The notes under the pieces were generated by a model, which was not told the DNA's origin, ran no database searches, and saw only the letters and a program-made list of their open reading frames with translations. Source: Botryotinia globosa (taxonomy: Eukaryota > Ascomycota > Leotiomycetes > Helotiales > Sclerotiniaceae). Taken from it: a stretch of 64,000 bases of DNA. The position numbers and the translations under genes are program-made. Positions 10,959 through 22,363 of this stretch are shown here, one piece after another. Within the stretch, counting starts at the first letter, position 1, and each line of letters begins with the position of its first letter. The stretch covers positions 1,178,001 to 1,242,000 of the forward strand of contig RCSZ01000016.1 in NCBI GenBank assembly GCA_014898425.1. The letters are read 5' to 3'.

Positions 10959-13802
10959 TCAATCATCCTCAATATCATCATCGCTCAAAACAAATTTTTG
11001 CTCCAATTGCTGCACAGGCATTGCTCTCTGACTACCCACTCCTTTCTTCATGACGACCCCCAGATTTCCACCTCGCTTCTTCTTCCGAGGTGTACCCATA
11101 CCATCACCATTTGGTTTATCGGTGGCCCAATTCTCAGTATTGGGATTAGGATTGGGAGATTCGTCATCGGAAAGAGAGGCAGGATCGTCGGAGGTTTGCG
11201 CGGGGCCGATGCCGGTGAAGGATGTTATTTTGGAGAGGGAGGCGAGAAGGGGGTTGGCTTGGAAGTTTGTGGTGGTGGAAGCGGAGGAGGAAGATGAGGA
11301 GGAGAATTGGTTGCGGGATTGGTGAGGGGAGGATCTGGATTTGGCGATTTGGATCATGTAGGGGAGGCGCTCGAGGAGCATTTCTGTACGGGCGGAGACG
11401 CCGAGGGTGAGGAGCGGTGGGGTGTCTTCTTCCTTTGTAGTCTTGGGATTGGATTTTGATTTTGATTGTGAAGGTAGTGGAGCGGCGTTTTTGATTTTCC
11501 AGCTTTCGACTGTCCCAGCTTTGGGACGAGCGAATGCTGCGGCGCCAGATGTGATACTTGACGAATGCGTACTCGCAGGATCGATTTCTCCTTTCGCTAA
11601 CCGTGTAACCCAGAGATCTAATGTACTTTCCATTTCCTCTTTCATGCGCCAAAGTTTGAGACTGGTGGGATAGAACATTTTATGTGCATCGCCTGTTTTG
11701 CCAGTTCTGAATCCGGCTGCGGCAGGCGCTTTGCGGGATACGGGGTGAGGTAGTGAGAAGAGGATACCGCGGACAGCAATTTGAAAGGACATTTCGTCTT
11801 GGCGGAGAATGTCGCCTCCGGTTCCTGTAATGCCGCCACCGAAGCCGGACGATTGAAGGGAACCGTCCCAGGAGGGACAGAGTAGGTCACTATCAGAGAG
11901 GGCATCGATGCAACCATTTACGTGATCGAGGGAGGAAAATTCGAAGGAAGAAGGTGGTGCTTCGCATGAAAGGATGTAGTTCTCATGGAGGGCAGCAATG
12001 AAGGTTGGTGTGTCGGTGCCAGTCTCGTCGATAAGCTCGTTTATGCCCACTTCAGATTTCTTGGGACGAGATTGATGGGATATGAAGTGTGGCAAAGATT
12101 CCACATCGTCTAATACCTTTCCTTCGCGCTTGTTATAAACCACTTTTCCAACGGCGTGGAAGATTCCCAAGCTAGCTTCCCGGCGCGTGATTAGTTCCAA
12201 CGATTCTTCTTCCATCTTTGTCAAAGATGTATCTTTGCTTGTTTTCTTTCCCTTGCCAAAAACAACTTTGCCTCCCCAGTCATCGACATCTCCTCTTAAA
12301 CACATAAACTCCAGAGAGCCAATTGCACTTCTGATATCGCCGACCTCGCCAAGCTTTCTCAATACCTGAGGTCCTGGTGTCTTTTTCCTGCCAGATTTTC
12401 TCGACTCTTTTTGTACCACCGTCTCGAGAGCTTTTGCTAATATGGTCGGGGCAATAGCATTGAATTCTATCACTCCTACTCCCGGATGCTGAAGAATCTC
12501 TGGCCCAAGAAGACGATGAGCAGTGAAGCTGTCTGCAGACGCTGAAGTTGTTGTAAGCAATGTTTCTGATACAATCATTACCACAGGAGTGATAGGATCA
12601 CTTTTAGCTTTAGGATTGTATGGCATTGAGAGAGGAGGAGTATTAGAGGCAAGATATTGAAGTATCGCAGATCGAAAGGATTGCAAGGCACTCGAAGAAC
12701 GTGTGAAAGTGTTTGGAAATTCCTCGACTAGTATAATTTGCTTCCTTCGATCCAACGGTTTGACTTCTGCCTTGGCTGGAATCTCTGCACGGTCGTCGGA
12801 AAATAAATCTAGTTGACCAAATTTTCCACCCCGACCCATGAACTCCTCAAATTGTGCAGCCATTGACTGAAAACCGTCTGAGGAAGCGACTGTTCCAACA
12901 GGGTTCCTCCATTCTAGAACATCACACCCCATATCTTTCGCTAATAACTGTACTGTTGTCGTCTTTCCGGTTCCGGCAGCACCCTTTAAGATCAATAATC
13001 GTTGTCTCATCTGCCCTCCTATAACTTTATCCAGCCAGGTTCGAACATCAATTACTTTCTTCTTGTGGACTCCAAGCTCTTCCAGATTATCTGGCCCAAA
13101 GCGTTCAGCCCAAGGTTGTATATCCTCTTCCTCGGCCACATGTTCTAACATAGAACTCTGAGACGGTCTTACAAATCTTTGACTAGCGCTGGGTGTGTTT
13201 GTACCTGAATTTGTGAATACGTTCTTTCCAACTCCCCGTTTGGCGGCTTGCCCAACAATGCTAGTTGCTTGCGCTCGACTCTCTCCCACATCGTCATCAT
13301 CTGATATTAAATCATCTATCAAATCAACTTCCTGTTTAATATCTCTTGAATTGAGAACCTTGATTCTTTGTTTGGGTATCGTCTCGCCCTCCTTTTGTGC
13401 CTGCTGCCTCTGTGATTGCCTTGCAAACAATGTGTTAATATCTGCATTCTGCCGCTTTTCCTCAACTTTCTTTCTACTTCTTGCTTTCTCTGGACTTGTA
13501 CTGGGACTCTTTGTAGTGGACTTCTTGCGATGATTTGGTAAGTGGATCGGGGCAGCATCGGGAGGATGAATGGTCGCTTTTGTTGGAGGTTTCAAAAAAG
13601 AAGATCTCGTGGAATTACTGGATTGTGACATAGACCTTGGGGCAGGCTCAGAAGAGCTCAATATTGGTGGAGGAGAATGTGCCAAGCTACTCAATCGACT
13701 TTTGAACTTGTTCACCTGAATCGATTCATTGTCCTCGTTATCAGAGGAATGGGGAGATGCTTCAATGACATTGCGCTTCCGTCTCTTAGCTGGAGGTGCC
13801 AT
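10959..13802 (-). CDS. RAD17: Rad17/Rad24 checkpoint clamp-loader subunit
   Basis: A single exon of 947 residues. The Walker A loop is GAAGTGKTT at about residues 274-282 and Walker B is IILVEEF at about 356-362. The entry to the AAA+ module, PWAERFGPDNLEELGVHKKK at about 230-249, is the classic Rad17 signature. With Rfc2-5 this protein loads the 9-1-1 clamp (Rad9-Rad1-Hus1) onto damaged DNA in the nucleus and so starts the ATR-type checkpoint. The N-terminal 220 residues are basic and disordered. The C-terminal region is Ser/Thr-rich and ends in an acidic tail (SDDDIEDD), which resembles the acidic tail used for clamp contact in other Rad17 proteins. Its length is somewhat above the 670-700 residues of the yeast and human proteins, mostly from the disordered ends. 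Confidence 0.93.
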   Translation of the reverse strand: MAPPAKRRKRNVIEASPHSSDNEDNESIQVNKFKSRLSSLAHSPPPILSSSEPAPRSMSQSSNSTRSSFLKPPTKATIHPPDAAPIHLPNHRKKSTTKSPSTSPEKARSRKKVEEKRQNADINTLFARQSQRQQAQKEGETIPKQRIKVLNSRDIKQEVDLIDDLISDDDDVGESRAQATSIVGQAAKRGVGKNVFTNSGTNTPSASQRFVRPSQSSMLEHVAEEEDIQPWAERFGPDNLEELGVHKKKVIDVRTWLDKVIGGQMRQRLLILKGAAGTGKTTTVQLLAKDMGCDVLEWRNPVGTVASSDGFQSMAAQFEEFMGRGGKFGQLDLFSDDRAEIPAKAEVKPLDRRKQIILVEEFPNTFTRSSSALQSFRSAILQYLASNTPPLSMPYNPKAKSDPITPVVMIVSETLLTTTSASADSFTAHRLLGPEILQHPGVGVIEFNAIAPTILAKALETVVQKESRKSGRKKTPGPQVLRKLGEVGDIRSAIGSLEFMCLRGDVDDWGGKVVFGKGKKTSKDTSLTKMEEESLELITRREASLGIFHAVGKVVYNKREGKVLDDVESLPHFISHQSRPKKSEVGINELIDETGTDTPTFIAALHENYILSCEAPPSSFEFSSLDHVNGCIDALSDSDLLCPSWDGSLQSSGFGGGITGTGGDILRQDEMSFQIAVRGILFSLPHPVSRKAPAAAGFRTGKTGDAHKMFYPTSLKLWRMKEEMESTLDLWVTRLAKGEIDPASTHSSSITSGAAAFARPKAGTVESWKIKNAAPLPSQSKSKSNPKTTKEEDTPPLLTLGVSARTEMLLERLPYMIQIAKSRSSPHQSRNQFSSSSSSSASTTTNFQANPLLASLSKITSFTGIGPAQTSDDPASLSDDESPNPNPNTENWATDKPNGDGMGTPRKKKRGGNLGVVMKKGVGSQRAMPVQQLEQKFVLSDDDIEDD

Positions 13803-15205
13803 GACGGCAATAATATATTCTTACCGGGAAACATAACCTTACTCATCAAAAAGCCTGAAGTATGGTGGGGGGTCGACGTGATAGTTGCCTAGATGATCGA
13901 ATGGAATCTCAATCTTGAAATGCATTAAAAGCATTAAAAGCATTAAAAAGCAATGCAACATCTGGTGCATCAAACATTAAGCTTATCTTATCTCAAGTCA
14001 CATGACTGCGCGATTATTATGTAATCTGTGCTTATTTCTGGCAGACCTGGTACAATAACTCCTCATCCAATATTGTTTACTTCACCCATTACTCATTTAT
14101 CCTACTGCCGTAAGTACAATTAGTTGCACGTTTCTATCATCATGCCTTTCTTAGATCGGATACAAAGTTGCTTCCGGGTCACTCATCCGATAGAGAGATA
14201 AGCCCTGTGCAGCAAAATGCACGACGCATCATGGGAGTGTTTGAAAGAGGTGGTTTGAATCCGCTTTGATCCAAACCATTCTGAAATACGGCCAAGCTTA
14301 CATTGTGTTTGGACGAAAGCCGATGAAATCTTGATTAGAGGATTGGAATTTCATTCATCTACCTGATTTTGATTCGAGACCAAACGACTTTGCCATAAGG
14401 ATTTACGTGGTGGCGATCTATTCTGTATGTTTTATAGTGGTCGTATGAAGCTTGTCTATTTCCTCGACTCTCAGTGTGGTCAGCAATCACTAGGCTATGC
14501 GAATGACAGAGGCTGAATTTTGTCGTGGGAATCATGTCTCGTGGTTCAGTTACAGGGTACCACAAATCGTGGCTATCCAGCCTAACTCTGCATACTTGGC
14601 GGGGCCCCGCGTTGGGGAATATTTGTGCTGTTGCCTTCATGTACAGCATATGATTAGTTTATGCGAATAGAGACGGGACATTTCAGCGCAAGCGAACAAG
14701 CCATTCTGAAGTTTGTGTTTTTTTATTAAAATTTCTGTTCATATTGATACCTCCCCTTGCAGGATTGGCTTGTCGCTCTTGATTTTCATTGGAAGTATTA
14801 GACAAGCAAATTAATTGTTCACTCGCCCTACGTAATGGCTTGTAGGCAATTGGCCTAGAGTCTAGTGACTTGTCAGCCTCAACCTCTTGAAGCTATCCTT
14901 TTCCTTTGGTACGAGGGGGATGCTGTAGTTATAATGTCAGACTACACACAGACTGTGCCATTCAGGATTGCAGTGCAGCCTTCTCTTGCCTTACGTTCAC
15001 GCACATTGATGATAGCAAATACGTCAAACCAGGATTAAGTAAGTATGTTGCATACTATGGCAGCCATCGTTTCTCAGGGTCACTTGGGTAGTGTAGGAAT
15101 GATAAGAGGCTGCTTACTGGTGGTATATATGTAACTCTTATCCCCGCTTCTTATAAATTGTCATTTTATCGCCCGTTTCAAGACATTGAACGAAAAGTGT
15201 GTATA
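13803..15205. other. Intergenic, no gene seen
   Basis: There is no supported coding region between the Rad17-like start and the sugar transporter. A triple GCATTAAAA repeat occurs at about 13925-13950, and an imperfect 10-bp hairpin lies near 14252-14277. Both look incidental. Confidence 0.5.
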
Positions 15206-17811
15206 ATGCCAGAACCAAAATACCTCGAAGAACATGTAAATTTTGTTCATCCGGAATGGTATGTCGCATTTAATATTCGTTGGGGCGAGTTTCATATTTC
15301 ATGTTCGCTGATAAAAGTCCAAGGACACGATCGCAGGCTACTGGTAATAATTTAGGTGGTTATACCGTCGAAATCGAAGCGAATCAGCACCATATCGACC
15401 TGAACAGCAACTTGGATGCTAAGTGAGAATTGCCTCGAATCCTCACAACACTGTAAACTTCGCTAAATCTCTAAAATAGGATCCAGAATCCGTTATCTGG
15501 AATTCCAACGACGTTACTATATGATCAGGTCAAAGCATTTGCAACTAAGCATCAATTGCTCAGTGTTCTTCCAATATTGGTTAAAGGGGCGCTGGTGGCA
15601 CAGGATCCAACAAATTATGAAGATATCAGCGGCGAGAATGCCCTAAATGAAGAAGAGATTGAATGCTTGAGGGATGAAATCCTTCATAGATGGAAACAGC
15701 CATGGGCGTTGTATATCACCATCATTACATGTTCTATTGGGTATGTCTCCACCCTAATTTAGCTCTTTACTTGTTTAGCTCTCTGACTTTCATCGTAACA
15801 GAGCTGCTGTTCAAGGATGGGACCAAACAGGTTAGTTGACCACAAATTTTCATGCTGGCGCGGAAAACAGAGCTTGAGAACAAGTGGTTTCAACTATTCG
15901 AAGTTGAGCCGAACACAAATCTTACAATGACTCAAATCGGAGCAACTTCGGTTGTCTCCTTACTGTCCTAGTGGGCTCAGAATTATTGTAGCTGTGATCT
16001 AAATACTTCCGTCTGTCGTCAAAAAGTAATTAATGATAAACAAATGCAGGCTCGAACGGTGCAAACCTATCGTTCCCGGACCTCTTCGACATTGGAGGAA
16101 AATCTACCCGCGATACAATGCTAGTTGGGCTCTGCAATGCCGCCCCATATATCAGCAGCGCATTTATAGGTTGTTGGATTTCTGATCCTCTCAATAATTT
16201 TTTCGGACGCCGGGGAACCATCTTTGTCGCCGGAAACTTCTGTCTGTGGAGTGTAATTGGTAGTGCGTTCACGACAACATGGCAAGAGCTTTTTATCTGC
16301 CGTCTTATACTCGGACTCGGGATGGGTGCGAAAGCTTCGACAGTTCCGGTATACGCGGCGGAAAACTCACCTGCAGGTATGTTCGCTTTCTTCCCTCGAT
16401 TCAATATTTGGACCTCAAGGCTAATGTTTGGTTAGCTATTCGAGGTGCGCTCGTTATGTCCTGGCAAGTATGGAATGCTTTCGGGATATTTCTCGGCTTT
16501 TGCGCAAATTTGATCGTTGCCAACGTTCCTCGAATAGCCTGGCGTCTCCAGCTCGGCTCTGCGTTTATACCTGCTGTACCTCTTTGTATCCTGATCTTTT
16601 ATTGCCCAGAAAGTCCCCGTTGGTATATGAAGAAAGGCCGATATCCAGAAGCATATCAATCTTTGTTGAAACTTCGAAACAATCCTCTACAAGCTGCGCG
16701 TGATCTTTACTATATCCATTCCCAGCTTGAGCTGGAGGCAGAGATTGTTGGAAACCATACATACTTGACACGGTTTACACAGTTGTTCACAGTGCCTCGA
16801 TTAAGAAGAGCGACGCTGGCTAGTTTTACAGTCATGTTGGCTCAACAAATGTGTGGAATCAATGTCATTGCGTTTTACTCATCGACTGTCTTTCAGAAAG
16901 CTGGTGCCGGCAGGATCAATGCACTTTTAGCTTCATGGGGGTTTGGTCTAGTTAATTTTATCTTTGCATGGCCAGCTATATGGACAATTGATACTTACGG
17001 TAGACGAACGTTGTTGTTATTTACGATTCCCAACATGGCTTGGAGTATACTTGCTGTGGCACTTTGTTCATTGATACCGGAATCCAGTCGAGCACATCTA
17101 AGCCTTATGGCGCTGTTCATATATGTTTATGCTGCTTTCTATAGCCCCGGGGCAGGTCCAGTTCCTTTTACATACTCTGCTGAAGTGTTTCCGCTATCAC
17201 ATCGTGAAGTTGGGATGGGTTGGGCTGTTGCTACGAACTTCTTTTGGGCCGCTGTATTAAGCATTACTTTGCCTAGAATGCTTGATATTTTTACCGTTGC
17301 TGTAAGTTGTACTCTCGTCTGAACCAGAGCCTCTCTATCGGCTTGGTTATTGATTTTTCATATAGGGAACCTTCGGTTTCTACGCTGGATTAAATGTTTT
17401 ATCATTATGCATGATATTTTTGTGGGTACCGGAAACCAAGCAACGTACACTCGAAGAACTAAATTTTGTGTTTGCTGTTCCCACGCGCACACATATGCAT
17501 TACCAGCTTACTAAAGCTTTACCGTGAGTTATCTCCTCCTGTCTTTACATTAGATAGCATCGTTGGCTGAATCAAATAGATGGTGGATAAAACGATATAT
17601 ATTGCAGCAGAAATACGCAACCCTCGAACCATTGTACGAGTTTGAGAAACCGACAGGTCAGCGAGAAATCGACGAATTATATAAAAACGATAGGCTGAGA
17701 GCTCAGAGGAGACAGGATACTGAGTGGATAGCAAAGCGTCAAAAGCAAAGCTCTTCTGGAGGAGGGGAGACCCTGAGGGGAAGCACTCAGATTGGCAGGA
17801 GGGATCTATGA
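15206..17811 (+). CDS. MFS sugar transporter
   Basis: Seven exons are well supported: up to 15422, 15480-15740, 15802-15830, 16050-16376, 16436-17301, 17366-17523 and 17580-17811. Sugar-porter motifs are clear: FFGRRG after membrane segment 2, CPESPRW after segment 6, TYGRR between segments 8 and 9, and [13 protein letters not shown] after segment 12. Twelve hydrophobic segments are expected. The protein should sit in the plasma membrane and move a sugar or related polyol; the substrate cannot be read from the sequence. The N-terminal exon is uncertain. An ATG at 15206 opens a frame that cannot be joined cleanly by GT-AG rules to the exon ending at 15422, so either a weak donor is used (near 15281) or the true start lies elsewhere. 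The fourth intron (15831-16049) is unusually long at 219 bases. Confidence 0.88.
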
Positions 17812-18799
17812 TGGATTATCAAAGAGGTGCTGTATTTTGTGTCACAGGTTTATAACGTTCAAAATTTCGACTGAAGTATTTTCCCCTCATCCCAGCCAAT
17901 CTAGTAATCAAACCGATCTTGAATCTATCATTCTATTAAAAGCAATGAAAATCACTCATTCCTTGACTTCATACCGTAAATTGACCCACCATCCTTGATT
18001 TCACTATCTCGAGTCGACTTCATGGTATGAAATTGTGTGGAATATGTAATTAACAGTTCCTGATTACTTTGACGTGAGTATAATTTCGATTTCCAGTGCA
18101 TGTCAAGACGATCAAACTAATAGCCAAGATCTAGTCAAGATCGAATCACTTGGGTAACTGAAGAAGTTTCGATGTGCCTGATGTGCGTCCGCCGTCAGTC
18201 TTCAAGACCAGGACCATTGGGCAACTCAGCCACTCGATAGACATTGGTCAACCGATAAAGGAGTCGTTCTTGGAGGTGTATAAGGGGTGTAGAATGATCG
18301 ATGCTGCGAATCTAGATTATATACCGATCCATCACCGAAGTCTTAGCCATTCTACAAGAAAGTTTAATATCTTCAATGCTACTTCGTAATGATTTTGATG
18401 ACGATAGGCATATACTATACTTGAATTGTTAAGCTCTCTTGTTTCAAGTTGCTTGACCCCGTTTAGTGGATATCATATGGTTCTGAATTGTAAAGCTCGT
18501 ATAGGTTGGAAAATCTCCGCGGTCTCTACTTCGTATATGGACGCACTTTTCATAATTCTCCGTACACCGAGTTCCCCGCATCGAACCACAGTTATTCTCA
18601 TACTCCCCGCATTTGCACTGCCGCTCAAGCACTCCGTTGTATATGTATGTCTTAATCATGCATTGCAAGCCGAAAGATGTCCGAAGTATGTTCATGTAGT
18701 AGTAATTAGGTGTATATAATTTGCCATCTCTTGCCATCTCTTTCTGCACCACTATCCATGTTTTTCTGATTCCTTGCATTTCGGGGAATACAAAACAAC
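17812..18799. other. Intergenic, no gene seen
   Basis: This is the spacer between two genes on the plus strand. It must hold the P450 promoter. No motif was identified with confidence. Confidence 0.5.
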
Positions 18800-20338
18800 A
18801 TGCTTGAAGAAATTATCTCCCTCCCAATATGGGCACTCATTACGATTCCCGTGTCCATTTACATCCTAAGTACCGTATTCTATGCAATCATAGATCCCCT
18901 CCGCCATATTCCAGGACCGTTCCTCGCACGCTTTACTCGAGCCTGGTATTTTTGGAAAATATACGAAGGCCATTTCGAACGTACCAACAAACAGTTACAC
19001 ACTCGTTATGGCCCTATTGTCCGCATCTCACCGAATGAGTACTCGATTGATGATTACGACGCTGCCAAAGTCATCTACTCTATTGGTGGAGCTACTTTCC
19101 CAAAAACACCATGGTATATCACATGGCAGCCTTCGAATCTAGTCCCAGCTTCGCTATTCGCCGAGCTTAATCCACATACCCACTCTGTGAATCGACGCAA
19201 GGTCGCAAATTACTATAGTATGAGCTCTATGGTTGGATATGAGGCTCATGTGGACAATTGTTCCGAGTTACTGTCACAACACTTCGTGAAATCGGCAACT
19301 ATAGGAGATATTGTTGACATGCAGCATTTGTTGCAATGCTATGCGTTTGATGTTATTGGAGAGATTACATTCGGCAAACGCTTTGGATTTCTAGATATGG
19401 GAGAGGACAAGGATGGTGTGTTCAAAGCAATTGACAATGGAGCATCGTATGCTACATTCGTTGGGCTTTGGAGCTGGCTTCACGCATGGATATTTCCGTT
19501 ATTGCCCAAAACTGGCGGGATTGCATTTGTCTCCCAGTTCACAGCGGATAGAATTGCAGAAAAAGAAAAGTCGTTACAAGAACAAAGAGGTAGCAATAGG
19601 AAAGAAGAGGGCGGCACTCTAGATTTCGTGACAAGGTTTTTGATGGCTTCTGAAAAAGATCCTGGAAAGATGACGAGAGGCGATTTGGTTACCACATGCC
19701 AGTCCAACATTGGTGCAGGAAGTGATACAACAGCTATTACCCTTTCGAGTGTGCTTTACCATTTGTTGAAGTACCCAAACACTTATCAAAAACTGCGAGA
19801 CGAGATAGAAACTGCGGCAAAGGAGGGAAGAATATCAGATCCCATTACCTTTAAAGAAGCCCAAGGACTACCCTATCTACAAGCGGTCATGAAAGAAGGA
19901 TTAAGAGTCCATCCTGCTGTGGGTATGGGGCTGCAAAGAATCGTCCCAGCCGAGGGTACTACCATTGCAAATCAATTCATACCAGGTGGCACTAAAGTTG
20001 GCATCAATGCACATGTAGCTCATCTGAATACTGCTGTCTGGGGCTCTGACGCGGATCAATGGAGACCAGAAAGATGGCTCGAAATTGAGGAGCAAGGTCG
20101 AGGTGCAGAAGTAGAAAAGTACTTCTTCTCCTTTGGCCTGGGTTCAAGAACTTGTATTGGCAAGAATGTTAGTTTGTTGGAGATGAACAAGCTGATACCG
20201 CAATTGGTGAGGAGATTTGATTTCGAGTTGGATGCGGATGTGGAGCGAAATGGGGGGGTAGTTTGTAAGACCAGATGGTTTGTCAAGCAACAGAATTTCA
20301 GAGCAAGAATTTTGAGATGGAACGGTAAGACCGAATAG
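18800..20338 (+). CDS. Cytochrome P450, pisatin-demethylase-like
   Basis: An intronless 512-residue microsomal P450. The N-terminal membrane anchor covers about residues 7-30 and is followed by a proline hinge (RHIPGPF). The I-helix oxygen-activation motif is GAGSDTT, the K-helix ExxR reads EGLR, the PERF-like motif is WRPERW, and the heme loop is FSFGLGSRTCIGKNVS with Cys452 as iron ligand. The heme loop and the following LLEMNKL helix are typical of the fungal clade named after pisatin demethylase (CYP57 and relatives). Members detoxify plant phenolics or act in secondary metabolism, but the substrate here is unknown. It is not flanked by other obvious biosynthetic genes; the neighbours are a sugar transporter and a phosphoesterase. 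Confidence 0.92.
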   Translation: MLEEIISLPIWALITIPVSIYILSTVFYAIIDPLRHIPGPFLARFTRAWYFWKIYEGHFERTNKQLHTRYGPIVRISPNEYSIDDYDAAKVIYSIGGATFPKTPWYITWQPSNLVPASLFAELNPHTHSVNRRKVANYYSMSSMVGYEAHVDNCSELLSQHFVKSATIGDIVDMQHLLQCYAFDVIGEITFGKRFGFLDMGEDKDGVFKAIDNGASYATFVGLWSWLHAWIFPLLPKTGGIAFVSQFTADRIAEKEKSLQEQRGSNRKEEGGTLDFVTRFLMASEKDPGKMTRGDLVTTCQSNIGAGSDTTAITLSSVLYHLLKYPNTYQKLRDEIETAAKEGRISDPITFKEAQGLPYLQAVMKEGLRVHPAVGMGLQRIVPAEGTTIANQFIPGGTKVGINAHVAHLNTAVWGSDADQWRPERWLEIEEQGRGAEVEKYFFSFGLGSRTCIGKNVSLLEMNKLIPQLVRRFDFELDADVERNGGVVCKTRWFVKQQNFRARILRWNGKTE

Positions 20339-20608
20339 GATAGAACTTTGTCTTGTGTTTGCAACATTTCCATTAAGATTGTTGATTTCAACAACTTGGT
20401 ACTAGAAATTCGGGTTTGACAACAATAGGCGACAGGAAGGGGAGGTATGTAGGATACGATTGTATCGGTAACAAATCTTGGATCAAATAATTCATCTCAA
20501 TCCTGATTGAATTGTGTGTCTCAATGAAGAGAAAATTACCACAAGTCTGTGATGTTATTAACACCATTATATAACTCTGCGCTAATCATAGTTTCTACTC
20601 CTAAATCC

Positions 20609-21281
20609 ATGACCTTATTATCTTTCCCAATCATCGACTCCACCAAGTCCATCAACTCATGTGAGAAGAACCATAAACAACCATAAACAACCATAAACAA
20701 CCATAAACAACCATAGACAACCATAAACAACCATAGACAACCATAAACAATCATTTATTCTGACCCTGCGCCTCGACGCCGCCTCCGAAAAACTCCTCAC
20801 TACTCTCCGGACCCGCTATTATCCTTCTTCTCGCAACTACCTCTCTGCACATATAACTCTCTTCCATGCCCTTCCCTCTTCCCAGCATTCTCTCTACAAA
20901 TCCACTCTCTCTTCCCTCTCATCACGAGAACAAAAATTCAAAGTCGGTATTAAAGATCCTTTTCCCTTGGGGAGAAAAGGTGTAGCGCTCAATATTGCAT
21001 CTTTGAAATTACGGAAAATTCATGAAGAATTACTAGGAGAATTTAGAGAAAAAGGTGTGCAATTGACGGAACAGGATGACAGAAAAGTAAGACCGCATGT
21101 TACGGTGCAGAATAAGGTTGGAGAGGAGGAGGCAAAGAGAACGTTGGAGGAGGTGAAGGGGGAGTGGATGATGCATGGAGATGGAAATGGGGGAATAGGA
21201 GCGATGGCCGAGGCGATTAGTCTATGGAGGTACGAGGTTAGTGGGGAGTGGACGCATCTGGAGGATTATGAGTTTGCGTAA
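20609..21281 (+). CDS. 2H phosphoesterase (2'-5' RNA ligase-like) protein
   Basis: Two exons (20609-20660 and 20737-21281) encode 198 residues. Two catalytic HxT motifs are present, HITL at residues 56-59 and HVTV at 138-141, the defining feature of the 2H phosphoesterase superfamily (LigT, AKAP7-like, cyclic phosphodiesterases). Fungal members of this size are mostly uncharacterised; a role on 2',3'-cyclic phosphate ends or 2'-5' linkages is possible but unproven. The single intron (20661-20736) consists almost wholly of a 10-bp tandem repeat, and the first bases of exon 2 are also repeat-derived. Without this intron the upstream frame meets a stop, so the splice is needed to reach a start codon. 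Convergent with the SnoaL-like gene at 21527. Confidence 0.82.
20671..20750. repeat. 10-bp minisatellite, 8 units, inside an intron and exon start
   Basis: Eight uninterrupted copies of CCATAAACAA, with A-to-G in the same position of units 5 and 7 (CCATAGACAA). The TAG in unit 7 is the only one that works as the 3' splice site of the 2H phosphoesterase gene. Confidence 0.9.
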
Positions 21282-21526
21282 TGAAAAATGAAATTGACGG
21301 GAAGACCGAGGAGAGCCATTTTGCGACAAGATCTGGAAGATATCATCCACGAAAAATGAATGAGGAGATATTTGGTATCTCAAAGCAAAGATGCTCGCGC
21401 AACACTTGACTGTACATTCAATGATGGCAATTCCTTTGTGAAACCCTTGTCAAAACCAGTCATGGAATTTCAATATCAGGAAGTTCTTTTCCGGTCACTC
21501 TTCTATACGACTCTGCAAAGCAAACT

Positions 21527-22363
21527 CTACCCAGTGCCCATACTTCTGAAAGTCCGAGAATCTTGGTTTCCAATACTTTCAAAGCTACCAACTTCAAGCA
21601 GAGTCGAAAAAGTCAACATGAAGCTCCTACGCAGTATCCAAGATGAACGGTCCCTAGTCAGAGTATTAGCATCGCCCTCTTCACGATCAATATCCTTCCC
21701 TTCATTACTCACAATAAAAACCAAATTTCGATTCACAATCTTCCAAATTCCATTTGTCTTCTTCCACGTATCTTCATACCTCCCCGTCGCAAAAAGGGTA
21801 TGACTATCATCCTCTATAACCGGCGACGTATGCGGCAAGAAAAAATGACTAGCTTCAAGATACGTTATGGAGATCGCTGAAGTAGGCGAACATATCGCTA
21901 TATACTGGGTTCCGTATCTATGATGCGTCCCCGTGAATTGAGTAATTTGGGCTGCAATGGCATCGGTGATATTTTGCAATCCGTAGAGAACAGGGTGGGG
22001 TTCTGAATAATTTGCTCGGGCGTCTGGGGCAAAGATCCGGGAGAATGCTTGCCACTGGATTGAGAAATTGGGTGTTAGCATTTGGATTCATGGTGGTTTG
22101 GAGTACATGTTGAGAAGTTATAGGGAGTAGCAATCCATTTTTTATCTTACATTTCGTCCATCAATGGCAAATGCATATAGAGATAATGTGTTACGGATAA
22201 TTTCTGTAGCAATGGGATCTGTGAGAGGGGATATGGGGAGGAGCTCTGCGAGTTGGAATGAAGATGCTGGACCGGGAGAGATGTTGGGACATTTCGATGA
22301 TTCCGAGGAGACGGTACGGAATATTAGTCCCGTTGAGAGGACCAGAAATTTGAGGAATTGCAT
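21527..22363 (-). CDS. Secreted SnoaL-like (NTF2-fold) protein
   Basis: Two exons (22151-22363 and 21527-22054) give 246 residues. The first 20 or so residues form a signal peptide (MQFLKFLVLSTGLIF, then a polar cleavage region). The domain begins around residue 40 and shows the pattern of SnoaL-like dehydratase-fold proteins: an amphipathic helix ending in YAFAIDGRNW, then IFAPDARANYSEP, then a beta-rich part with YLEASHFF and the late WKIVNRNLVF strand. The NTF2 fold serves many enzymes and binding proteins, so no substrate is proposed. Splicing is supported by a phase-0 junction that joins the DGRN and WQAF parts of the conserved block. Confidence 0.8.

Noticed and set aside
14252..14277. 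Imperfect 10-bp hairpin
   Set aside because: Short with one mismatch and no context; expected by chance in a window of this size.
15206..20338. Sugar transporter and P450 as a biosynthetic cluster
   Set aside because: No backbone synthase or regulator lies beside them, and both families are very large in fungi.
20536..20754. Minus-strand frame with Val-Tyr-Gly-Cys-Leu-Trp repeats
   Set aside because: Shadow of the intronic decamer repeat in the plus-strand 2H phosphoesterase gene.
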